Shown here one piece after another: positions 58,071-64,000 of a DNA stretch of 64,000 nucleotides. The number at the start of each line of letters is the position of its first letter. The stretch's first letter is position 1. The position numbers and the translations under genes were made by a program. The notes beneath the pieces are model-generated. The model was not told the origin of the DNA. It did not search any database and saw only the letters and a list, made by a program, of their open reading frames with translations. The stretch is from Gammaproteobacteria bacterium (GTDB lineage: Bacteria > Pseudomonadota > Gammaproteobacteria > Chromatiales > Chromatiaceae), in assembly GCA_011390365.1 (NCBI GenBank), contig JAABSM010000004.1:23049-87048 (forward strand), given 5' to 3'.

Positions 58071-59216
58071 TTATCCCTCCCGCCGAAACGGCAGATGCCC
58101 CAGCATGGATCGGCGATAATCCTCCACCGCCTCCCGCTCCCTGACCAGGTGGTTGCGGATGATCTCCCGAAACCCGGGATGGGCCAGCCAGTGGACGGAG
58201 TGGACGCGGGTGGGTTCGAAGCCCCGCCACACCTTGTGCTCGCCCTGGGCGCCAGGTTCGAAGCGGACCAGCCCTTCGCGGATGCAGTAGTCGATCCCCT
58301 GATAGTAGCAGACCTCGAAGTGGAGGCTGTGATGCTCCTCGTCGCAGCCCCAGTGACGCCCGTAGAGGGTATCGTCGGAGCGCATGCAGAAGGCCCCGGC
58401 GACGTTGCGCCCCTGCTCCCGGGCAAGCAACAGCACCACCCGATCGCCGATCTTTTCGGCCAGGTGGTGGAAGAATTCGAGGGTGAGGGTGGGATGGCCG
58501 CCGCGGCGGTCGAAGGTGGTACGATAGAAGCGGTGGATGTCGGCCCAGTCGGCGTCGCTGGCCTGGTCGCCGCTGACCACGACCGGCTCGATATCCGACT
58601 CCTCCACCCGCCGCCGTTCGCGACGGATCTGTTTGCGGCGGCGGGCGTTGAGGCGGTCGAGGAAGTCGGCGAAATCCCGGTAGCCATGATTGCGCCAGTG
58701 AAACTGGACATCGTGGCGGGGCAGCAGGTCCGGGGAGTGGGCTTCGAGTCGCTGAGCTTGCTCCGGATCGGGAAAGAGCCAGTGCAGGGAGGAGACGCCC
58801 TCTCTATGGGCCAACTCCAGGGCCTGCTCGATCAGCGTCTCTCGTATTGGTCCGGGATCCCGATCAGGGGCGACCAGCAGGCGCGGCGCGCTCACCGGGG
58901 TGTAGGGAATGGCGGAGACCAGCTTGGGATAATAACGCCCCCCGGCGCGCTGGTAGGCATCGGCCCAGGCCCAGTCGAACACCAGCTCGCCGTAGGAGTT
59001 GTCCTTGAGATAGAGCGGCATGGCGCCGATCAGTTCGCCTGCCTCCTGAATCAGCGGATGCCGGGGCCGCCAGCCCCAGTGCTCGCCGACACAGCGGTGC
59101 CGTTCCAGCCCCTGGAGAAAGGCATGGCTTAGGAATGGATTCGGGTTGCGGCCGAGAAGGTGGTCCCAGGCCTGCGGGGCGATATCGGCGAGGTTGTCGG
59201 TGATGCTGATTTGCAT
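58071..59216 (-). CDS. COG3146/DUF482-family GNAT-like protein
   Basis: This 381-residue protein matches the family once called peptidogalycan biosynthesis/recognition. It shows NPFLSHAFLQGLE near residue 26, PLYLKDNSYGELVFDWAWA near 67 and the SLHFEVCYYQGIDYCI region near 300. The fold is related to FemAB-type acyltransferases. The role is unproven. It is followed by other envelope genes on the opposite strand. Confidence 0.85.
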   Translation of the reverse strand: MQISITDNLADIAPQAWDHLLGRNPNPFLSHAFLQGLERHRCVGEHWGWRPRHPLIQEAGELIGAMPLYLKDNSYGELVFDWAWADAYQRAGGRYYPKLVSAIPYTPVSAPRLLVAPDRDPGPIRETLIEQALELAHREGVSSLHWLFPDPEQAQRLEAHSPDLLPRHDVQFHWRNHGYRDFADFLDRLNARRRKQIRRERRRVEESDIEPVVVSGDQASDADWADIHRFYRTTFDRRGGHPTLTLEFFHHLAEKIGDRVVLLLAREQGRNVAGAFCMRSDDTLYGRHWGCDEEHHSLHFEVCYYQGIDYCIREGLVRFEPGAQGEHKVWRGFEPTRVHSVHWLAHPGFREIIRNHLVREREAVEDYRRSMLGHLPFRREG

Positions 59217-59404
59217 GGCGTTCGGGTCAGTTTTTCAGTGCGTTAAGCTGGGATCCGGAGAAAAAGAGTGAATCTTTTCTGGAAGATCGAAAAAGCTTCT
59301 ACTATGATTGTTGAAGTTATGGATAATGGGCGCATTCGCCCCCCGTTCAACCGATGGCCGTGCAATCCCTGGCGCGGGCCGTCGACAGCTTTGGTTGCAA
59401 CATC

Positions 59405-61033
59405 ATGGTCAAGTATTTCAGGCGATCCTTTCGCTACGCCTCACCGCTGCTGCTGGCGGCGGCCCTAACCGCCTGCGGCGGCGGGGTGCAGGTCTACGAC
59501 GAAGAGAAGGCGCAACTCTCCAGCGCGGCGCAGGCGGAGTATCAGCAGAATCAATCCCTGACGCCGTTGCTCGACGCCCAGGAGCAGGCCCTGGATCGAC
59601 AGCTGGAGCGGGACCTGGCGGCGGTCAAGAATAGTCACCAGATCGAGCTCAAGAGCAGGCTGCTGCGGGTCGCCGAGGGGCTGGGCGAGGATGACAAGGT
59701 CGCCGCCTTCTGGGCCGAGGTGATGCAGGCGCGGTTGCAGGAACCGGAGTTGGGGATCTATTCCTCCGAGATCGCCGATCTGCTGGAGGCCATCGATCAG
59801 TATCGCCAGTTCCAGTCCCAGAGGCGTTTTCTGCAAAGCGATCTGGACAATTACCGCGCCTTCTCCGGCGGCGTCAACCCGCCCCCCTGCCGCAAGGATC
59901 GGCCGCTGCCGGATGAGATCTCCGCCAGTATGGTGGTCGGCGACGATCCCGGCATGGTCAATCTCATCTACGCCAAATACAAACGAGAGTGCGACAATCT
60001 GCGGGAACTCTGGAGCCACAACCGCTTCTCGGGGGAGCTGGCCCAGTCGCGGCTGGAGCTGGAGGAGCTGGAGTACGATGAATCCCTGCAACGCGCCCAG
60101 CTGGAGGCGGCCAGCGCCGAGTATGATCAGGCGATGGAGGATCTCGCCCGCGCCGGCGGTACCGAGGAGCAGATTCGCGCCGTGGCCCAGCGCTTCTCCA
60201 ACGCGGTCGAGAAGATCGCCGCCGCCCGCGGCGACGGGCCCCTGGCCCAGCGTCAGGCGATCGCGCTGCGGGTGCTGCTGATATCCGCCGCCAACGGCCC
60301 CATCGAGACCGGCATGGACCCCAAGCTGGACAAGGCCTCGATCCTGGTCGGGTCCATGCCCTCCATGGTCGGTCGCCTGGCCAACATGAAGGCGCGCGCC
60401 GAGATGCCCAGCGTCGGCCGGATGCTGATGGGCATGCGCCATCAACAGAGCCTGATCGACTACGCCAACCTGCGCAAGGGCCAGCTCGAACAGCGGGTGG
60501 CGCTGCTGGAGAAGGGCTCGCGCTCGATCCTGCGCGAGATGGAGGGCTGGCGGGATTTCCATAACAGCATGTGTAATCTGTTTTTCGCCATGAGCACCAA
60601 GATGACCCGCGGCGCGGGCGCGGGCTGCGTCGGCTTCGGCCTGACCCTGGATGGGGCATGCACCTATGACAATGGCCGCGAGGTGATCCGCATCGAACAG
60701 TGCCCCCTCACCGGCAGCTGGCGGGAGCTGTTTGAAATGACCGAGGGGAATGGCGACGCCAAACGCCACCTCTACGAGGCCCTCACCGGCCTGATTCGCG
60801 CCTGGAACCAGCAGGCGATCCAGGACGAGATCGAGGTGCGGTTGGTGGATCACGAACATCGTAGTGCCTTCGCCGCCAATCGTGCCGCCATCGAGATGTG
60901 GGACAACCTCATCGGCGTGCCCATCGAGCGAATCGCCGCCTACTATCAGGCGGGAATCAAACCTTCGGAGATCTTCGATCTGCTGGTCAAGGTGTATGGA
61001 ATGTCGGCGATCGCCGCGGGAGCCGCACAATGA
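59405..61033 (+). CDS. Large helical lipoprotein, unknown function
   Basis: This 542-residue protein has a lipobox (LLLAAALTACGGG, Cys near residue 24) and long amphipathic helices with coiled-coil stretches (for example QLERDLAAVKNSHQIELKSR and ELEELEYDESLQRAQLEAAS). Four clustered cysteines lie near 395-440. It is expected to be periplasmic, anchored to a membrane. Start ATG at 59405 gives the signal. It overlaps the next lipoprotein gene (ATGA). Confidence 0.75.
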   Translation: MVKYFRRSFRYASPLLLAAALTACGGGVQVYDEEKAQLSSAAQAEYQQNQSLTPLLDAQEQALDRQLERDLAAVKNSHQIELKSRLLRVAEGLGEDDKVAAFWAEVMQARLQEPELGIYSSEIADLLEAIDQYRQFQSQRRFLQSDLDNYRAFSGGVNPPPCRKDRPLPDEISASMVVGDDPGMVNLIYAKYKRECDNLRELWSHNRFSGELAQSRLELEELEYDESLQRAQLEAASAEYDQAMEDLARAGGTEEQIRAVAQRFSNAVEKIAAARGDGPLAQRQAIALRVLLISAANGPIETGMDPKLDKASILVGSMPSMVGRLANMKARAEMPSVGRMLMGMRHQQSLIDYANLRKGQLEQRVALLEKGSRSILREMEGWRDFHNSMCNLFFAMSTKMTRGAGAGCVGFGLTLDGACTYDNGREVIRIEQCPLTGSWRELFEMTEGNGDAKRHLYEALTGLIRAWNQQAIQDEIEVRLVDHEHRSAFAANRAAIEMWDNLIGVPIERIAAYYQAGIKPSEIFDLLVKVYGMSAIAAGAAQ

Positions 61034-61839
61034 AAACCCATAGCAAACTTCTCTTCACGCTGCCCCTGATCGCGCTGTTGGGCGGCTGCGCCTCCAACCA
61101 GGAGGTCACCACCCTGGCGCGGGAGACCTCCATCAACCTTGGCAATCTGGCCGGCCAGTACCAACGCTTCGCCGAGACCAATCAGGTCATCGCCGAGGCC
61201 CGGGAGCGGGGCAGCGAGACCCTTCAGGAGGTCAATCGCGAGGCGGCCAAGGTGTTGATGCTCGACATCGAACTGACCCGCAAGACCGACGGCGCCGCCA
61301 TCGCCCGTTATGACGAACTGGCCAACTGGGCCGACGAGGTGGTCAAGCTCGATGCCGAGCATTTCGACGGCGTCGGCTTGCAGGAGGCGGAGCACGATCT
61401 CGCCTCCCTCAGCCGGGATCAGGTCAACGGCCTGATGGCGGTCGCCGAGAAGCTCGCCCTGCTCGCCCGGGAAGAGGCAAAGGGGCAGCATGAAGGCGAT
61501 TCCGAACTGCTCGCCGGCGAGATCGCCAACCAGTCCGAGGCGCGCATGCAGACCGCCCTCAGCCAACTCGGGGATGCCCGGACCCGCCTCGACACCGCCG
61601 CCTATCTCAAGGCCGCCACCCAGCCCGAACTGCCGCTGGGTTCGCCGCCCAGTTACGCCGGCCCCATGCGCCAGGGCGACTCCAACCTCGCCGCCCCGGT
61701 CTACTACGATGAAAAGGACCCGCTAGTGGGAGAGCGGGGCTGGCTCGACTATCGCGCCGGCGCCTGGGAGCCGGTCAGGCAGCGCTACGATCAGACGCAA
61801 TCCTCCACCCGACACTCCCGGGGATTCGCCCGGCGTTGA
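61030..61839 (+). CDS. Second helical lipoprotein of the 59-62 kb locus
   Basis: This 269-residue protein has a lipobox LIALLGGCASN and is mainly alpha helical (residues 25-200), ending in a Pro/Tyr-rich tail. The ATGA overlap with the preceding gene shows joint translation. A hairpin repeat lies eleven bases after the stop. No family is recognised. Confidence 0.75.
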   Translation: MKTHSKLLFTLPLIALLGGCASNQEVTTLARETSINLGNLAGQYQRFAETNQVIAEARERGSETLQEVNREAAKVLMLDIELTRKTDGAAIARYDELANWADEVVKLDAEHFDGVGLQEAEHDLASLSRDQVNGLMAVAEKLALLAREEAKGQHEGDSELLAGEIANQSEARMQTALSQLGDARTRLDTAAYLKAATQPELPLGSPPSYAGPMRQGDSNLAAPVYYDEKDPLVGERGWLDYRAGAWEPVRQRYDQTQSSTRHSRGFARR

Positions 61840-61849
61840 TGAAAGACCC

Positions 61850-61882
61850 AGGAGTGCCAGTCCTTGAAGGACTGGCGCTCCT
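61850..61882. repeat. 15-base-arm hairpin repeat, second copy
   Basis: AGGAGTGCCAGTCCT and AGGACTGGCGCTCCT pair around TGA with one mismatch. It belongs to the same family as 53400-53432. Its position between two co-directional genes could affect transcript 3' ends. Confidence 0.7.
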
Positions 61883-61947
61883 CCGCTAACCCACAGCACC
61901 CTTCAACCTCGAACGGACCCGCTACAGCGTCCGCCAACGGAGCACAC

Positions 61948-62304
61948 ATGAAAAAGAAACACTTGATGGCCACCCTCGAATACCTGCTGGAAGCGGTCGA
62001 CGCAGTCGAAGACGCGATCATCATCACTGAGCAGGCAATGAATCATAACCCCACCCGGGACGAACGCAGAAAGCTCAACGAAGAGCGCCTCAACCTGGAA
62101 CGCCGCCGCTTCATGCTCAACAACCAGATTCGCCTGCTCGCCCGCAACAGCGCCGATATCGAACCGCCCAGCGATGAGCAGCTGGAAGAGCTCAAGAAGC
62201 TCTCAACCAAGGTGGACGACGCGACCAACCAGGCCCTCAACGCCTCCGATGCCATCGCACTGACCGGTGACCTGCTGGACATGACCCAGGCCATGGTGGG
62301 TTGA
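61948..62304 (+). CDS. 118-residue helical protein, unknown function
   Basis: It begins MKKKHLMATLEYLLEAVDAVED and is entirely helical, with a charged central stretch near residues 35-55. There is no signal peptide or membrane segment, so it is cytoplasmic. It follows the two lipoprotein genes on the same strand. No family is recognised. Confidence 0.65.
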   Translation: MKKKHLMATLEYLLEAVDAVEDAIIITEQAMNHNPTRDERRKLNEERLNLERRRFMLNNQIRLLARNSADIEPPSDEQLEELKKLSTKVDDATNQALNASDAIALTGDLLDMTQAMVG

Positions 62305-62310
62305 GGGACG

Positions 62311-62369
62311 GCGGAGCGCACGGCTCGGCGCGCCAACGTCGCCCGGTGGCGAGTCAAGCCACGCGCCCC
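62311..62369. repeat. Degenerate copy of the 24-base-arm palindrome overlapping jetD stop
   Basis: The left arm GCGGAGCGCACGGCTCGGCG... (62311-62334) and right arm GGCGAGTCAAGCCACGCGCC (62348-62367) are related to 1425-1484. The TGA stop of the JetD-like gene (minus strand, 62354-62356) is inside the right arm, so the protein's last residues are repeat-derived. Confidence 0.75.
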
Positions 62370-63511
62370 TCTCCCCGCCACTCCCGCACCGCTCGCACAA
62401 CCCTTTCGGATGGCAGAAACTCCTGTTCCAGACGACCACGGGGTATGTTGATAAGGTGTTGGTATAGCGCCCGTTCCGCCTCGTCCAATCCGTCCGGCGG
62501 GGTATCACCATGGACCACGGGCTCCGCCACCGCCAAATCTCCCGCCAGCGCCGCGAACACCTCCCGCCCCATCAACAGCGCCTCAGCATGGGGCTGACGC
62601 CGCCGCGCCTCCGCCAGCATCGCCAAGCCCCAGCTATCCATGTCCCCCCAATAGCCCAACCGCTTCTCCGCCAGCCACCCCGCCCCCATCCAGCCCAGAT
62701 TGAGCCCCGCGCCGAGGATGGCGATGGTGTCCGAGCAGCGCGGTAGCTGATACAACGCCCGTTCGTTCTCCACGATCAGGATATGCCCCGCCGGCAACGG
62801 CGTCCGCGCCAGCTCGCTGCTGCGCACCCGCAACTGCTCGAAGGGCAGCAAACCTTCATCCAGCGCGGCCACCAACAGCCAGTGCTCGCCCTCATCCAAC
62901 GCCCCCAGAAACGCCTCCAGACCGGGCTCTAACGCCTCGGGGCCGAAACGGACCTCCATCAGCTTGGAGATCAGGGTCCGGTTCCGCTCCAAGAACTTGC
63001 TGTCACAGCCCGCGATGGATAGCGCCCGCAACGGCCGCCCCTGGGCGCAACCCGGCTCGACGGCCTGGGCGACGCGGCAGGCCTGAATCGTCTCCTCGCC
63101 GCCGCGGGTCAGGATCAGCTGACGCTGGCGCACGATCAAGGGATGAAATCCCGGATCCGTCGCGGCGAGGATGCGGGCGATCAGCGCAAACTCCTGCCGC
63201 ACCGAACGGTCATGCGCCGCCTCCGCCCACTCCTCCGTCGACCGCAGAACCCAATGCAACGGCAACTCCACCGCCTCCGCCACGCTGCGATAATTCACCG
63301 CCCCCCACTCGACCTCGCCGATTCCGACCTCCCGCCAGGCGCGGATATGCTCCCGCACCCTCGCCAGCTCATCGGTGATCTGTTTGGGTGATGGCTTGCC
63401 GATGGGCAGACGCAACGGCCACTGCCCCGGATCCAGCAGCCGCCTCTCGCGGATCTCGCCGTTCTGCCATTGGCGCTGGAGTTTTTGGGAAAGCTGTTGC
63501 GGGGTTTTCAT
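62354..63511 (-). CDS. JetD-like protein (DUF3322/DUF2220), orphan Wadjet subunit
   Basis: This 385-residue protein has an N-terminal DUF3322 region, the AGCDSKFLERN stretch at residues 168-177, and a C-terminal Toprim-like nuclease domain with acid E at ILIVENERAL (247-250) and GDMDSW (289-294). In Wadjet systems JetD cleaves plasmid DNA loaded by the SMC-like JetABC. No JetABC gene lies on either side: upstream are repeats and a PIN fragment, downstream convergent genes. Start ATG at 63511 follows a GGGG stretch. Confidence 0.88.
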   Translation of the reverse strand: MKTPQQLSQKLQRQWQNGEIRERRLLDPGQWPLRLPIGKPSPKQITDELARVREHIRAWREVGIGEVEWGAVNYRSVAEAVELPLHWVLRSTEEWAEAAHDRSVRQEFALIARILAATDPGFHPLIVRQRQLILTRGGEETIQACRVAQAVEPGCAQGRPLRALSIAGCDSKFLERNRTLISKLMEVRFGPEALEPGLEAFLGALDEGEHWLLVAALDEGLLPFEQLRVRSSELARTPLPAGHILIVENERALYQLPRCSDTIAILGAGLNLGWMGAGWLAEKRLGYWGDMDSWGLAMLAEARRRQPHAEALLMGREVFAALAGDLAVAEPVVHGDTPPDGLDEAERALYQHLINIPRGRLEQEFLPSERVVRAVREWRGEGRVA

Positions 63512-63570
63512 GGTTACAGCCACAGAGGCACGGAAATCACAGAGGCATCTGATAAAATGCCACCTCAAAC

Positions 63571-63774
63571 GTAGGGTGCGTTAGGCGCGCAAACACCATT
63601 CTCCGATTCAACTCCGATCTTTCGCGCGCCGTAACGCACCATTGCCGGGGTGGCGATACAAGGCCATGGTGCGTTACGCCCCGCTGAGCCTTTCAAAGCC
63701 TGTGGCATTGTTCGGGATCGGTGGTTACTTCAGGTGGATGCGATCTTTTCAGGGCCGGGCTAACGCACCCTACA
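63571..63774. repeat. Interspersed GTGCGTTA repeat unit with inverted ends
   Basis: GTAGGGTGCGTTAG (63571-63584) and its complement (63761-63774) frame about 200 bases containing two more GCGTTA/TAACGC palindromes. The right end reaches into the broken PIN gene frame. Confidence 0.65.
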
Positions 63775-64000
63775 AAGCCGGCTCATCCATCTCTTCGGCG
63801 ATACGGCTGCAAATACGATCCGACAAATAAATTCCGCGGCCAGTACAATGGCCTCGGATTCGCCGCGGTCAAGGTGTTCCCGCAACGCCGCGACAGCAAC
63901 TTGGTTTTCTACTGATTGAATCTCGACCCAATCAGCGGTTGCTACCTCGCCACTGCCCGGCCAGGCCCTAGCATTGGCGTTTAGCTCTTGCAATACAGCC
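63760..64000 (-). pseudogene. PIN-domain (DUF3368-like) toxin fragment, truncated
   Basis: The minus-strand frame is open to the window edge: ...VLQELN, WVEIQSVENQVAVAALREHL and RGESEAIVLAAE resemble DUF3368-type PIN proteins of toxin-antitoxin pairs, including the acidic GESEA site. After that the sequence loses the family (FICRIVFAAV...) and ends in the repeat at 63571-63774. The missing catalytic end suggests it is inactive. The 5' end lies outside the window. Confidence 0.55.

Noticed and set aside
59354-59404. Upstream ATG for the 542-residue lipoprotein
   Set aside because: It would bury the lipoprotein signal; ATG at 59405 places it correctly.
63512-64000. jetC upstream of jetD
   Set aside because: Sequence is repeats and a PIN-like fragment; no SMC or kleisin-like frame is seen up to the window edge.

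Overview
This 64 kb window is a GC-rich, gene-dense chromosomal segment. It most resembles a respiratory gammaproteobacterium, perhaps a sulfur-oxidiser-like member of Chromatiales or Thiotrichales. That placement is an inference from gene content: cbb3 oxidase, gammaproteobacterial two-subunit glycyl-tRNA synthetase, PilU, AmpD, Slp lipoprotein and MscK-type channel. I saw no rRNA, tRNA or CRISPR array. The window opens inside a V/A-type ATPase catalytic subunit gene.

Layout. 0-3 kb: ATPase A subunit, a repeat-rich stretch with a broken IS1634-type transposase fragment, and a DnaJ-related gene. 3-11 kb (minus strand): iron alcohol dehydrogenase, a membrane protein, then the cbb3 module read from right to left (ccoN, O, Q, P, a 39-residue membrane peptide, ccoG, ccoH). 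11-16.6 kb (minus): a tightly overlapping private Hsp70 operon (TPR protein, degenerate J protein, GrpE-like, Hsp70, zinc ribbon). 16.8-20.5 kb (plus): two DUF1538 membrane proteins, a P-II-like protein, a CBS protein, AmpD and a histidine phosphatase. 20.6-28.4 kb: envelope proteins, a Tat-exported-type aldo/keto reductase with Fe-S domain and a giant secreted metzincin. 28.7-35 kb (plus): glyQ, glyS, MazG-like, gmhB, plsC and pilU. 35-40 kb (minus): gyrB, two parS sites, dnaN and dnaA, with no recF. 40.5-44 kb (minus): a soluble NADH/fumarate-reductase-like set. 44-50 kb: Slp, an MscK-like channel and a CatB-like acetyltransferase. 50-52 kb: an AT-richer two-gene cassette (nuclease-like plus UPRT-like). 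52-59 kb (minus): a Tes-like radical SAM and Lgt-like pair, a multipass patatin and a COG3146 protein. 59-62 kb (plus): a three-gene locus encoding two lipoproteins and a helical protein. 62-64 kb: an orphan JetD-like gene and a broken PIN gene.

Two features stand out. First, a ~100 bp terminal-inverted-repeat element (three copies) sits on CTAG sites that are the TAG stop codons of flanking genes. In the pilU/gyrB copy both convergent genes end on the element's two terminal CTAGs. Second, the 50-52 kb cassette couples a restriction-nuclease-like protein to a UPRT-fold protein whose PRPP loop lacks the usual acidic residue, and is a good candidate for an undescribed defence or nucleotide-sensing system. 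The Hsp70 operon with a J protein lacking HPD is the next most unusual set.

Functions are inferred from motifs read by eye. No database search was run, and family names are from memory of the families.
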